A DNA stretch of 64,000 bases from Isoetes taiwanensis (GCA_021234155.1 JAJEKV010000031.1:5148662-5212661); one strand, 5' to 3'. Shown: positions 21,500-33,594, counted from the stretch's first letter. Notes: a model not told the origin generated them from the letters alone. Numbers and translations are program-made.

Positions 21500-24258
21500 A
21501 GCCGAGGAGAGAAGAGAAGAAAGTAGGAGAAACCGGAACAAGCTTGCAGATGGGAAGGTGATGAGGATAGAAGCAGGGAGGCAGACCCAGTCGATAGGAA
21601 GCAGAATCAATTTGAGAAACTGAGGTAGGAATTTACGCGTGTTTGGGGTTTTGTTGTATTACTGGGAATGTGATTGCTTAAGACTGGTTACCCTGAAGCA
21701 TAGGGAAGTAGACACCATTGTCTTTGAGCCAACTGCTAGTCCGGCATCTGCGATCTGTCATGGTAATCGATTGGTGATTCCCAAATCCGGAAGATTGTGG
21801 TGGAATTCGGCCATCAATCCCTGTGAACAAAAGCTTGTTTCAGTATTTATGAAAAAAAATTCCTTCTGTCAGTCGACCTCCTTTGCCTGGGTAAAATCTG
21901 TAGCTCCGCTTTTTCAATCGGTTGTGATTCCAGGGGTTGCCTTTGGGATGGAAATCCATATCAGTGCTAAGATTCTGCCTTGGGCGGATCGGAAGAGCAA
22001 GTCGGCAAGGGAAAAGGCTATTGCTATTGGCCGCCATGCCTTCTGTTGCGTATTATGTTCTTGAGGGGGATACCCGGGGCCAGTATCCCTAGACCTTTGA
22101 AAGTTATAGAGAAATTATTATCTAAGCCTTAGAAGATTATTTGGCCTCCTTGTAAATTGGGCTGTATTATACCTTGCTAGCCGTATATTTGTTAGGACCA
22201 AGTTTTCCGATAGCCGTAAGCGTCTTAGGTATAGAACTGTGCTTGATGTCCTGAACCATATGAGCCAACCTTAAAATATGTTTGTTCTTGGGACCATTGG
22301 TCGTATGATCACTGTCTTAGATTTATGTATATTATTGCGGTCTACTTTAAACTATTGGGCTGGTTAACCGTCTTTTACCATTCCACTCTTGTGAGTATAA
22401 TGGTAGTACTAATACTAGATGTGTATAGATCCTGCTTAGATGGTTGCCCAAACTATAGTGCTTTGCCTTTGATATGGTATAATGGCCATAGCTCTAAGGG
22501 ATTTTTGATAAGCCTACGAACCATAAGTGATAAATGTTATATGTTGGAAACATAGAGTAACCTTGTCCTAGAGTTAGGTTCGAATATGTGGGATCGTATT
22601 CTTGCATAACTCCAGTCTTTAGAGATGTCTTTCTACATGTCCCTGTTAGGGATAACTTGAAGTCATACTTGAAGTCATATTTCCTGCATAGAGATAGTGG
22701 GATGAACCATGATTGAGATATGTTGATATATTCTAACTATTGAGCCTGGCTTTAGGTTACAGTTAGGTGGCCAGCCAAACCATTGTGTTAGGTCTTGGAT
22801 TGGTAGGATGGCTCATTATGTATCTCCCTGCCATTGCTGATAATCTATCTGCCTTGATCCGTATATTGCCCATGGTCATGTGTTTCCATGTGCATTACAG
22901 TGAGCCTGGATGGCTAGTATTTGAGTTGCGTATTGTGAACCTCTTAAATAGTATGATTATAAGATGGGACCATAACTTCATAAACTAGTATGTGGCCTAT
23001 TTCTTGGGACCTTTAAAGAATAAAGGAGAGCTTGATAACCATGCCATAGAAGGGTATTTCGTCAGTACATTGTTAGAGAAGTGTGTGGGATCTATGATGC
23101 TAAAATGTATAGAGCATGACGGTTGTGTAGCATGTTGTTATGGATATGGCATGGCCTAGCTGGGAGAGATTATGGTGATATTCCATTTTGTGGAATGAGA
23201 CCTCATGATGGGGTAGGGTGAATGTGAATTGTCACTAGGACATTAGTTTAATTATGGTATTATATAGAAGCTATGTTAAGGATGGTTTCCATGTTCTTGC
23301 TTTGAGATTTGGCAATGAGAAGATGGCACTTGGTTATGGAATATCTTGGTAGGAACCCTATTGCATTGCGTTGCTCTGTGGTTGTTCTTGAAAGTAAGAT
23401 GCATAAGGATTGTATGATATCTTGTATTGGACCAGTTTGCAAGGTTATTGGTCATATTCTATCTTGTAAAGTTCCTGATGGATGATGTCATCTTGCATTG
23501 CAAACTGACCATCTTCAGAGGGGTGGAATGGCCGTGAGACTCCGCATCTGTGCCAAATGGCTAGACGGATGGCATGTTGCATTTATGCCCCCCTTTGGAG
23601 GGGTGGGGTGGCCGTGTAAACTCCGCATCTGGGCCAGATGGCCAGTCGGATGAGTTAAGGGCAGAGCCCTGTGAAAAGCCTGTACGTATGGAGAGAGTGG
23701 TCTCCGTGTGGTCGTAACCCAAGGATTATGCTTGGCATATGCACATACATACAGAAAGAATGATGAGAATGTAAACGTGCTTGTAGTATGAGTTCTAACT
23801 AATGTAGAGGCATACTGGAGCAGGTAAATCTATTGTCTTCTTATCTTGAATGTTATATTCTAGATTGCTTTGTGGTTGATGTTGTGAATGCTTCCGAAAT
23901 GTTTCCTCTCCACTTAGTCTTTGTGGACTAACCCCCTTGCATTGTTTGTGTATGTTTAAGAGGGTACGTCCTGAGCTGGAAATGCGGTATTGATCAGATG
24001 GATAGTGCATGGATGAGTTTGCTATGGAGGGAAGTTTCCTGAGGCCCTGAGAAAGTTGGAGTAGGAGACATAGAAGCGGCCTATGGGGCTAGTCGAAGTT
24101 ATTGGAGTACCAATAATTTGACGAGCTTTCTCTCGCATGAAAATCTATGATTTAGTGAGACTATATTTTATTGGCGAGTATATAAGTCCCATGACTGTTA
24201 ACTTAGATGTTAACGTGTCAGTGCAATGGCCTAGGCCAAGAGGCTAGGTCAATTTCAG
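21500..24258. other. Gene-free stretch, possibly a long LTR
   Basis: There is no convincing gene. The longest ORF (21639-22064) has no recognisable motif. Two repeats of about 60 bp (23517-23575 and 23597-23656, sharing GACTCCGCATCTG-type sequence) are present. The stretch ends immediately before a primer-binding-site-like sequence at 24260, which is the position expected of a 5' LTR. Confidence 0.4.
23517..23656. repeat. Two tandem units of about 80 bp
   Basis: GAGGGGTGG-ATGGCCGTG...CTCCGCATCTG-GCCA-ATGGC is repeated twice with about 80-bp spacing and several substitutions. Confidence 0.7.
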
Positions 24259-24259
24259 T

Positions 24260-24270
24260 TGGTATCAGAG
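24260..24270 (+). other. Primer-binding-site-like sequence
   Basis: TGGTATCAGAG follows TCAATTTCAGT, as after an LTR end. It is followed by 1.2 kb without retroviral genes, then a polypurine tract at 25491 and a TGCAACGAACC LTR start at 25503. Confidence 0.5.
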
Positions 24271-25502
24271 TGGAAAGTTCTGTCGCCTTCAGGCCATGGA
24301 AATTAATGGCTAAGAACTTAACAGATTCTACTATAAAGTAGAATGTTCTGGTTATTGGCAAATGCGCCAGCCTAGATGAGTCAAGTGGAATGAGAAAGGA
24401 GCATAGGTCTAATGGAGTGATAGTATCTTAGTTTTGATTGTTATTCTGTGTTAAATAAGGTAGAAAAGCTAACGGAATGCAGCTCATCAAGGAGCTAAGC
24501 TTGGTTGAAAGTTACATAAAACATGATGAAATGTTGAGAAGGATGCTTTCATGCGAGGCATGAACAACGGGCCATGATAATTATGAAGCTATGATATTTT
24601 ACATTTGCTATCATTTACTATGATTGGTAGATTGTTTAGTGTTGGATCACGTTAACGCATTACTTTAAAGTAGACCATGTGTAAGGAGTTGTAGTGCTTC
24701 AACAAAGTCAGTGCTAGGGTTGTGAGGGCCCATGAACTGTGCTTAAAGAGATAAATTCAAGGGTTTAGGAAGTGATTAGCTATGTTAAGTAGGTTTTTTC
24801 TTTTTGTGAAAAGTCCGCTAGAGTATGTTCGTAATCTTTTAGGTTCTCTTGAAATTAACTTGTGCAGGTTGTATAGCCATAAGATACACAGGTTAGGGGA
24901 TGTGATGATGTAAAGTTTATTTGTCACTCTTGGATTTGGCCACCCAAGATGTGGCATATGAATACATATCTAGTCCAAGCTGAGTATCTCTCTTGCCATG
25001 GTGGGCTTAGTATTTCATAGTGCGCTATTTTATCCTTAGTAGGAAAAAGTAGATTAACCCTATGATGCAGATGTTTGTTACGTTAGCTTGGACATCTATA
25101 GTAAATAATTTATATTTGATGCTTCGAATTTCATTATAGATAGTGAAGTTTAAGTTTAGTTCCAAATTTGATATATGCTAGTGACAAGGTTAATGCACTT
25201 AGTTGATGATGAATTTGCTGTAAAATGTGGAGGGGGTATTGGGAGTACCCATGTCCTATTGCTATTGTCTGAGGAGATTGCATTAGGACATAGCAGTGGC
25301 TCAGAATTGCAAAAAGCCAAATATGAATAAGAGATGTAAAACCCTAGAGTTGGCTAAAGCTTAGTCTTTTACATTTAAAGTGGTAGGTATGTTAGACCGA
25401 ATGAAGTGTTAAACCGCATTGAAGCAGTGCCTTATGGAGAAGAGTTACGCTGCATATTAAGGTTGGAGAAGCATGTGTACCTCAAGTAATTCAAGGGGAG
25501 AA
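24271..25502 (+). other. Non-coding internal domain of an LTR element
   Basis: There is no ORF with retrotransposon motifs between the primer-site-like sequence (24260) and the purine-rich TCAAGGGGAGAA (25491-25502). That would make this a non-autonomous LTR element of the LARD or TRIM kind. The assignment rests on flanking signals, not on sequence of the interior. Confidence 0.4.
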
Positions 25503-25663
25503 TGCAACGAACCTAGTGGCCTTGTGGGCATGACGTATGTAAGTTACCTGAAAGTGGCTTACTTTGTTTCAGTATAAGATGGTGTAGATCATCTAACGAC
25601 CTTGTTGATATGCGTCCAGGGGTTATTCTAGTGGTGGCATTTAAAATTATAGAAATGCACTAG
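25503..25663 (+). repeat. Partial 3' LTR (TGCAACGAACC)
   Basis: Matches 15413-15573. It directly follows a polypurine tract. Homology stops at about 25663, so the LTR is truncated or the two copies diverge there. Confidence 0.55.
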
Positions 25664-25816
25664 TAATGGTGCTAGCGTTGTTTTGCATAATTTGGGCAAC
25701 TGTTGGTTTTAACATTATAGTATACATCTTAGATATAATGGACATGGCTTGTTATATTGTATAGCTTGTGATTTACGATTTGTATGATGTTATTTTCTTT
25801 GCATTTGTATGTCATC

Positions 25817-26113
25817 CTAATCGTCATCTTCAATAGAATTGGACAGGGCTACTATATCTAGGTTGCCAGTAGATGCCTCCACACCTTTTGAGATCTTGCT
25901 GCATGGTTTAAACCCTGGTATAAACTTCTTGATGCCAGGGTCATTCCTAGCTTTATTGGGATCCAGCCCATTTTGTCTGCAAAGCTCAACTAGTTGTGCT
26001 TTAGTGCGTTGTGTAGCACTATGTTCAAGCACATTCCTCCTAAGGAACTCCGTTAGACTGGCCCTAGTCTGGCCCTTATTGTGAGCACCTTCAGGCCTGC
26101 CTGCTCTGCTCAT
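25817..26113 (-). CDS. Small basic protein, unrecognised
   Basis: 98 codons. The N-terminus (MSRAGRPEGAHNKGQ) contains a GRP core with flanking basic residues, reminiscent of an AT-hook. A predicted helical segment TKAQLVELCRQNGLD follows, and the C-terminus is acidic (SIEDDD). The combination could suit a DNA-binding or chromatin-associated small protein, but this is inference from composition only. The start chosen is the first ATG of the open frame. No promoter was identified. It could equally be a fragment of a transposon protein. Confidence 0.35.
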   Translation of the reverse strand: MSRAGRPEGAHNKGQTRASLTEFLRRNVLEHSATQRTKAQLVELCRQNGLDPNKARNDPGIKKFIPGFKPCSKISKGVEASTGNLDIVALSNSIEDDD

Positions 26114-26839
26114 GATTCAAATGCAATACAGTAAGGGAATCATCCCATATTTATAGATCTGTACCTGCCCTAACACAACCGTATGCAAATCGCATTACCT
26201 AGATCAAAGCACATAATCTGTGTTTATTATAAAGGAAAGATTAGAATGATGCTTACGGTTAGTTGCTTGCACCAGCTTGTTGCTATGAACTTGTAATCCG
26301 AACTGTTTGCAGAGCATGATATCATGTGAAGAGTTAGTTGCGAACCAAGCCACGATCCATAGACGTATCTTGCCTGCCGGAAAATCATTCATGGTGTGGC
26401 CTGCGCTATTTGGCTAGGGTTTTGTTTCCATTAGGGCTAGATGGTCATCTCCACGTTTTGCCAGCAATATCGTATACTATAGAATATACCCAGCATACCA
26501 TCGAAACATTGGTTGCCATTTATTTTTCATATTATATGAGCTTAAATGAGCTCACGAGTAGCAGGGCATTCCATCATTATTATTATCACACTTAGACCGG
26601 TATATCATACTATTTTACAAGGATATTATCACCCTTAGACCAATATACCATACCGTTTACAGGAGTGTAAAAATTAACAAGATTATATTCCCCCATAACA
26701 GAGGCATAATAAATGCTGACCTTAGGCCATACATGCACACTTTGTCGGAGGTATTATGCGCGTTACCTTTTCACCACAACTTTCCTTGAAGCCGAAGAAG
26801 GCAATCCTGCTGAGTACACTTTGAAAGAGGTACATAAGT

Positions 26840-27296
26840 ACATTTGAGTACACTTTATATGAGTACATTTGGCTACCAGTTGGCATTCGAGACCATAGGA
26901 AAGGAATTATTCGAGTGCCATCAGTAGAAGTAGCTAAAAGCATTATGGATAAGTTAGAATACCTTCCAAATCATTGTGACTGCAAGGAGGCCATTACCAA
27001 GAAGGGCATAGTTATATGTCAGCCAGGAGTGAGCAAAAAGGGGTGATTATAGACTTGACTGATGTGATGGAGCTGAATGGTTGATTATAGACTTGACTGA
27101 TGTGATGGAGCTGAATGGTTTACATGATCAAACACTTATGAAGAGGCAAAGTTACAAGTTTAAGAAGGTTCTTTTCTGTGGAACAATCTATAAAGAAGGA
27201 GACTATGTGTCATCACAAGAGTTAAGTGAGGAAAACCATATAGAGCCAAGGGTAATATATCAACAATCTTTGTTCATGAATCTGTTGGAGAGCTAA
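26840..27296 (+). pseudogene. Coding-like segment, unrecognised
   Basis: An open stretch encodes YIWLPVGIRDHRKGIIRVPS and KLEYLPNHCDCKEAITKKG, ends at a TGA near 27046, and a second stretch from 27081 encodes KFKKVLFCGTIYKEGDYV. Codon quality looks protein-like. Between them a 38-bp unit (TGATTATAGACTTGACTGAT...) is duplicated in tandem at about 27045-27120, and this duplication is where the frame closes. The family is not recognised; a transposon-derived or domain-fragment origin is possible. Confidence 0.35.
27045..27120 (+). repeat. 38-bp tandem duplication
   Basis: Two exact or nearly exact copies of a unit starting TGATTATAGACTTGACTGAT and ending GAGCTGAATGGT. It splits the coding-like segment around it. 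Confidence 0.9.
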
Positions 27297-27704
27297 AGAG
27301 TTACTACATCATTACCTTATTACTCCCCTTATTACTCCATCAGTACCCCTAGTACCCCTGACTACCCCATTTCTCCTGCTCCGGGTAGAGCAGGATTTGA
27401 AGGAAGCTACATGAAAACGGGCCCGATATATCAGAACCCGGGCCGAATATATCAAAACCCTAAATAGGGTTAGGGTTTTGTTGACGACATACTTACCCAA
27501 TAATTTTATAATATCTATTTACCTGTTATTGTGCTATATATTCTAAACGAGGCTTGTTATTGTGCTACATATTCTAAACGAGGTGCCTAAATCGTTGGAT
27601 CTGTCTATCGTATGGCCCAGATCGTATGTTAGGGCTTCTGGGTGCCTCTTGTTTTGATTATGGTCATTTATGATAGTGGGTACCTATGATTTTGAAATAT
27701 AATA

Positions 27705-27820
27705 TCTAGCATTATAACATGGGATTTTTTTGTGATTTTATACGCTTTTTGGCATGGTTTTTATATGATTTCATGGGCGTATTGCACGAGGCATACTAAT
27801 CAGTATATCTAGAGTGCACC
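27705..27820 (+). mobile_element. Terminus-like repeat, copy 3 (divergent)
   Basis: CTAGCATTATAACATGGG, then TTTATACGCTTTTTGGCATG, TATGATTTCATGGGC and TATCTAGAGTGCACC, in the same order as at 6493-6612. The following 130 bp contain two AGGGCTTA-AAGAAAGCCC blocks, comparable to the tandem units beside copy 1. Confidence 0.5.
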
Positions 27821-29194
27821 AAGTTTTTGCATGCAATTTGTGCAATTTTTGTTTCATGCTCCTCAATGGTTAAGATCAGAGGGCTTACAAAGAAAGCCCT
27901 CTTTTAATCTAAAAAGATCCAAGGGCTTATAATGAAAGCCCTTTTCTCATCAAATTCGAGACAACCGGAATTAGGGCATGGTTAGGGTTTGTGAAACATA
28001 ACCTTGCCCCTTTGCATGAGCCTTCCTTTTTACGCTTTTACTGAGGCCGATTTACTTACGACCAAACATTTCGATCCCAAGAAGGCTGCTGCCCGGCCGG
28101 TGTGTTTGACCGAGAAATTGTTAGCATGGGAGGAACAACACCAGTATTAGTTGCACAAAGGTTGAGATATAAGGGAAATGAAGTATTGGGCTACATAAAA
28201 CTCAGATGTTTAGATTCTTGTTAATAAATTAGTCCATTTGGACGTATGGTAGGCAATTCTCGATAGATTTCAACTTTTCTTGCTAAACTTGGCTTTCACA
28301 TACATTGAGTATTGGAGGCTTTTGTAAACTTGAGATAATGGTAATGGTTTCTTTGGATTCAAAGTACCATGTAATTTTCTACTACATTGCTAAACTATGG
28401 ATGTGACATCCAAGTTCATACTTATTTCAGACCCGAAGAAGGGTATCCAACTGCATGATCTCATTGAAATAAAATCTTAAGCAATGCACTAAGTGGATCT
28501 TTCCAAATGTTGAGGTGTTTACTTGCCCAAAGCATGTGCTATGCTCTTTGAGAAAGTCTACACACCTTAGAAGATTCGTGGAATTATCAAGTCTCTATCT
28601 ATGTTCTATGCCATATTGTTCATGCAAGAATGGCTACATGCACTGAAAAGTCTGCATGCTCTAGAACAAGAAAAGAGCCCTTATTTATCATGTGGCAAAA
28701 TACAATATGCAATAACGTGCTTTTGTAGATTCTTTTATCCATTTGGCTTTCATAGTATTGCAAACCAAGTTTTAAGCAATGGTACCGTTCTATGGATATC
28801 CATCAGCACGCGCGTTAAATCTCAATCAACGAAATCTTTATCTAGATTTAAACTATCCAGGTCGAAATAGTAATTGTGTATCTAGTTACTTGAAGAAGGG
28901 ATAACATCCAATTCATTTTTTGAAGAACGACAAACTTTATTGAAATTCCAAGCCAAAGCATAGGGAAATACCTTGTTAAATACTTATGTATAAAAATCAG
29001 GGCCAGCAAATTGATCCAACATTTTAGCTAATGTAAATAGTAAATGGATCCAACATTTGTAGCTAATGTAAATAATATTCTGACCATTTTAGCATATGAA
29101 TCAAGTGCCCTACATACTATACAATATTTCGTGCATGGTCTTCCAAGCATAAAAGCACAATAAATCAAGCATAAACCTGAGATTTGGTGCAAGG
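27821..29194. other. Gene-free stretch
   Basis: AT-rich sequence without a convincing ORF or recognisable repeat apart from the GGGCTTA repeats near 27880-27940. The part immediately before 29195 is probably the 5' untranslated part of the ORF1-only element. Confidence 0.5.
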
Positions 29195-30199
29195 ATGGCC
29201 AGGGAAAAGAAAAAGCCTCCTACTCAGGAATCATTGTTTGCACAGGAGGTCCCTCGCCCCACAAGTGCTCGGTCTAGCATACAACTCCATGGTCAGGGGC
29301 AAGCTAACTCCAGTGTAATAATGGATTTGTCATCTTCTCTTTTTGGTCCCCAACGGCCTCTTCATATCGGCACAAGCAGGCCTGGTACATTTACCTTCCA
29401 AGATCGGGAGGATCTCCAAAGTGCTCTAGACCTGCAAGTTCAGTGTTTGCCGCCTACACTTCGTGACCAGGTACGACTCATTCATTCTGAAGGAAAAATG
29501 ACGGCCACATCTATGATCGTGTCTATTGAGAGATGGACACACTTATTACAGTTAATACATGCCTTCGTTCCAAACCCTAAAGCCCAGTATGTGGGCACAA
29601 GTGATGCCTCAGTACAGACACTAGATACAGAATTACAGCCACAGAAGAAACATTGTGTTGAAGCGGAAGTGCAGACATTGGAAAGGGAACATGTTGAGGT
29701 GGGCGTACAGATATCTCCACAATCCCAAGGGGACCAGGAGTCGCAGTGCCGAGCTAGCAGACAAGAGCAGGTTGCCTCAGTATCTTCTATTACTAGGAGC
29801 CTGAACTTACGTATTATAGGGGTTGCAGAGGCAGAAGATGATGCCCTTTCTGATATGGATGCTGCTTTGCATTTTTTCGCTGATGTCATGCATGTGAAGG
29901 CTGGTGGAGTTGTCTCCGCTACTAGGGTGGGAGCAGCAAGACCTGATCGTCCTCGCCATCTTTTGGTTCGGTTTCAAGACACTCTTAGCCGCTTACATGT
30001 TCTTCAGCATGGAAACCATCTCAGAGGGACTAGTTTCTCAGTACAGGAGGACCTCTCCCCTCTTCAATTGTGTAACCGCAAGGAGGAGCTCTGCAAGGTG
30101 AGGGCAGCCCGCCTGCAAAAGAAATGGGCAGTGTACAGGGGAGGCGCAGCAATTATTCTAGATCAATGGCCTTCCAATCCTTGGACTGGCTATGTCTAG
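29195..30199 (+). CDS. L1-type ORF1 protein (Transposase_22-like)
   Basis: 334 residues, intact. The C-terminal half has the layout of the L1 ORF1 protein family: NLRIIGVAEAE (about residue 206), a helical stretch, ATRVGA, then PRHLLVRFQDTLSRLHVL (about 254), FSVQEDLSPLQLCNRKEEL and a basic end. These correspond to the RNA-recognition-type fold and C-terminal domain of that family, which bind the element RNA as a nucleic-acid chaperone. The N-terminal half is not recognised; it contains two VQTL-type repeats. No CCHC zinc knuckle is seen, unlike many plant LINE ORF1 proteins. No ORF2 follows; the LINE-type 3' tail comes within 200 bp. Assignment is by motif pattern only. Confidence 0.75.
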   Translation: MAREKKKPPTQESLFAQEVPRPTSARSSIQLHGQGQANSSVIMDLSSSLFGPQRPLHIGTSRPGTFTFQDREDLQSALDLQVQCLPPTLRDQVRLIHSEGKMTATSMIVSIERWTHLLQLIHAFVPNPKAQYVGTSDASVQTLDTELQPQKKHCVEAEVQTLEREHVEVGVQISPQSQGDQESQCRASRQEQVASVSSITRSLNLRIIGVAEAEDDALSDMDAALHFFADVMHVKAGGVVSATRVGAARPDRPRHLLVRFQDTLSRLHVLQHGNHLRGTSFSVQEDLSPLQLCNRKEELCKVRAARLQKKWAVYRGGAAIILDQWPSNPWTGYV

Positions 30200-30405
30200 A
30201 TAATTTTAGAAGCATAAATTTACCACTAGCATTAGCATTATTTTATCTTATTCTTGGTAGCCTTTTAATATTTGATTATTGTGTTTGGTGATGGGGCCTA
30301 GTCCCCAGGTTTTAGATGGGTTGTTGCCCTTGCATGTGTCGTCCCATAACACGTTGGGTTCCCGTGGACGTAAAAATTCATCTTATCTTATCTTATCTTA
30401 TCTAT
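29195..30405 (+). mobile_element. ORF1-only LINE-derived element (half-LINE)
   Basis: An intact ORF1 is followed after about 155 bp by a 3' end TTGGGTTCCCGTGGACGTAA with a short A run, TTCATC and five TTATC repeats. Endonuclease and reverse transcriptase are missing. The same tail is found at 47544, 45031 (minus) and 55573 (minus). The layout resembles mammalian HAL1 half-LINEs, which keep ORF1 only. The 5' end and a target-site duplication could not be placed. Confidence 0.6.
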
Positions 30406-33400
30406 CAAACCATGGAAAGCTCTTCATCCTTTTTATCTTCATTTTGGTCTGATTTGGAATGGAGGAGGCTCTGCATAACCCCATTAAAAGAGCACAAAGC
30501 AGTCTTTTACACAAATGTATTTGGCACATTCTAGCATGCTGCTCTTTCATTCATAAAAGAGTGTTTACCTTGTCATTCTTTGTCTATTTTCAATTCTACT
30601 CCAAAATGCCCTTTACATCAAGCCATCATGGATGCCATATATGTGATGCTGCTGGATGTTTACAGGATTGGTATCAGTTCTGTTGCTATTTCAAAAGGGG
30701 CCTCTACAGCAAAAGCCATCATTCAGCCAATCTAAATTACATATATGACGCACTACACTTTAAAAATATGAAGCAAACATTGGAGAGCTTAAAGGGAAGA
30801 GTAGCCACCATAAAAGAGGCACTCTCCATCATAAAAGAGGCACTCTTTTTAAGAAAAGTTAGAGCAAAACCAAATTCTCTAACCAAACCAGAATCTTAGG
30901 CAAAATCTTCCAAAGCATCCACAACTTTTCTAGCAAATACTGACAAAGGGACGAAAACAAATCCCGTGATCATACTTTGGATAGATGTAGCTGCTCACAT
31001 TATCTTCCACAACAAAATGAAGGCTGCCGATCTCATATCTTGTAGAAATTCCCGTGCTTATAATAAAGGAAGAGTAAGAAGAATTGCATAATACTTACAT
31101 TGCCTTTGTTGCAAGGCACCACAAACTTCAATTGAATGCAATCCCACTGTGTGATGCTTTGCACTCTTTGTATGCTTGGCCATGGCATTTCTAGCTACTC
31201 CCATGAAATGCATTCACAGAAAAACCTGGAAACCTGGTTGATTTATAGATAGAGCACTAAATCAGGCCCCTCTTCTGCAGCAACGTTAGAGCCTAGGTTT
31301 GGAGTCAGAAGGAAAAGAGTCTTAAAAAAAAGGAATAATCTTTGAAAAGGAAAGGAGTAATGAGAAGTACCCAAGAGAATACGACTATTTAGAAATTTAA
31401 GAGAAGCCAAATCTCTAAAGACTTCCTTTTCTTGAATCATAGAAGCAAAGCAAACGCCTAATCCACACAAGAAGAGCTGGAAAACTCAGATCCAAAACAT
31501 GCAAACTTGATGGATTGAAACCAACAGACAGTTTTACAATATACCTGAGATGGCCTGCAAGCAGAGAAGCAGAGGACGTCGCCATAGCTACTGCACGACG
31601 ACGCCCAATAGATCACGTATAGAAGAGGGGTTTTCTTTCTCCTGTCCAAAAAAAACCTTACGCCCTTTTTTGCTCTTTTTTGGACTAATCCCTATCTTCC
31701 CTTCAAACATTCAACTTGGGCCTCCTCATCTCCTCAAACAAATTCTAGGCTGTTAGATCTAGGTCTGGATCCAATCAGAGTCCAAGGAAGGGTCATTCTT
31801 ATCACCTGCTTTATCGGGACAATCTTGCTAATAGTCCAAGTTTCTGACAATCCTTCTTCTAATGCTTAATGCAAAAGAGTAGTGATAATTGGAAGCAATA
31901 GCGATCCCCCGTCCCTCTTCCATTTAAGCAATTGATTTGAAATGCTAAGCATGCATCCTATTACCTATATAATCTTATTTTCGAGATGTAAAATTCAAAG
32001 GAAGATTCAATTTGTTTATGTTCTTTATTTCCTTCATTGCCTGGGTGTATAGAGTTGGACCGATAAGTTCGATGATGATATGTAGACATCATATCACATA
32101 GGTGATGCAAATGACATTCCATATCTACATGGCTATTTTTATTTCCACAAAACTGGGATTTGTCTTCTCTTTTGATGTCATATTCCTCAACCTCTAGGAA
32201 ATATTCTCAATAGTAGACATATGAGATGCAAACTAATATTGATAATTCTATGTCCACGCTTCTAATATGTATTGCACTTCCGTCGCATTCTTCCTTCCAC
32301 TATACCTTCCATATCATCCTACCATTTCTCATCACTAACACTTTGCTGCAACAATCAATCAAATCCGCCATGTTGCAAGGGGATGCAGGTTATTATTTCC
32401 AATAACATAGACAAACTAGACGAATTTATCAATGCTATCAAATATTTCTTCACCCATCTTTACCAGCAAGCATGCTTTAATGCTTGCCATACTCCTTTTG
32501 TGTCATATTCCTCAACATTTACACAAATATTCCAATAGTAGACATATGAGATGTAAATTGATGTTTATAATGCAGATCGATCCACAATGTAGGTTCGATA
32601 AGAGAGGACGAGCGAACTAAACTCTCTCTTCTGACAGAATACCCACCATTATGTCATTACAGGACCACTAAATCTATCAAAGTCAGAATTTGCATTTGCT
32701 TTTGTTAGTTGCCTGATATGTAAAGACAATAATCTAGATACAACTAAAATATTTTTGCATTAGCTTTGCAAAATTCTTGACTTTCCGAGCACGGTGAAAC
32801 TATGAATGATCTAGATAATTTGTTCAGTTTTCCTTAAATTTTGTCATTGTAGTCGGATATGAAAAATCATGAACCCTAACTTTTTTGTTTTCTTCTCATT
32901 CAACAAGGACATAGAATTTTGTCATTGGTTCTGATCCGAAGGAAGAACACATGTACTGTAAAACAAGATAGAACCTTGGAATTCAGGCTGGCAAGATGAT
33001 TGTAAGTCAACATATTCACCAAGTTCGATTTGAGGAATCAAGTTGCTTCTCTTTAAAGACAACACATTTTACTATAGTAGGAAGATTTCATTGTTAGCAG
33101 TTTTGCACAGAACATGGTGAGTTTAAGGTCACTTGGTTAGATTTATGGAATTGTTAAACTTACAACAATTCTGCCTCTGTAAATGATTCATTGAATCGTT
33201 AAGCTTATAACAATGTTGCCTTTGTGATCAACCATGGAAAATCATCGTCTAAGAACATAAAAAGTGCCAAAATTAGAACCAATTCATGTATATCTTAACA
33301 AGTTCTTTTCAAAACATTTTTTGAAGGTCTCTAATATCATGAATATAAGTTCCTACGGCCAGCAGTCTTTTGAGAATAGCTGAATATAGAATAAAGTAAG

Positions 33401-33594
33401 AGAAGGGGCATTGCTGTTGTCTTACAAATATCAGCTCTAATCCGGAAAAAATAAATTGCTCAATACATTCTTGAACTTGGTGTTCATCTATTAATCAAAA
33501 CAGTATACATTTGATATATATAGTATGTAAAGTTCCAATATTGAATAATTTAGGTATTTCCATTCAACTATGCAATAGTTTTACCTGTTATATG
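30406..33594. other. Gene-free stretch
   Basis: No convincing gene. ORFs such as 30459-30899 have no domain features and contain a small internal repeat (ATAAAAGAGGCACTC twice, about 30810-30850). A direct repeat pair sits at 32176 and 32500. Confidence 0.5.
32176..32575. repeat. Pair of imperfect direct repeats
   Basis: About 75 bp containing TGTCATATTCCTCAAC and AATAGTAGACATATGAGATG occurs at about 32176-32250 and 32500-32570. Confidence 0.7.

Noticed and set aside
21639-22064. 141-codon plus-strand ORF
   Set aside because: No recognisable motif; it lies in the putative non-coding LTR-like stretch. It could be real but is not supported.
27455-27479. Telomere-like AAACCCTAAA and TAGGGTTAGGGTTTT
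   Set aside because: Only one or two units; plant promoters often contain such telo-boxes by themselves, and no gene start was found nearby, so no telomeric tract is claimed.
30459-30899. 146-codon plus-strand ORF
   Set aside because: No domain, unusual composition, an internal repeat, and no homologous copy in the window.
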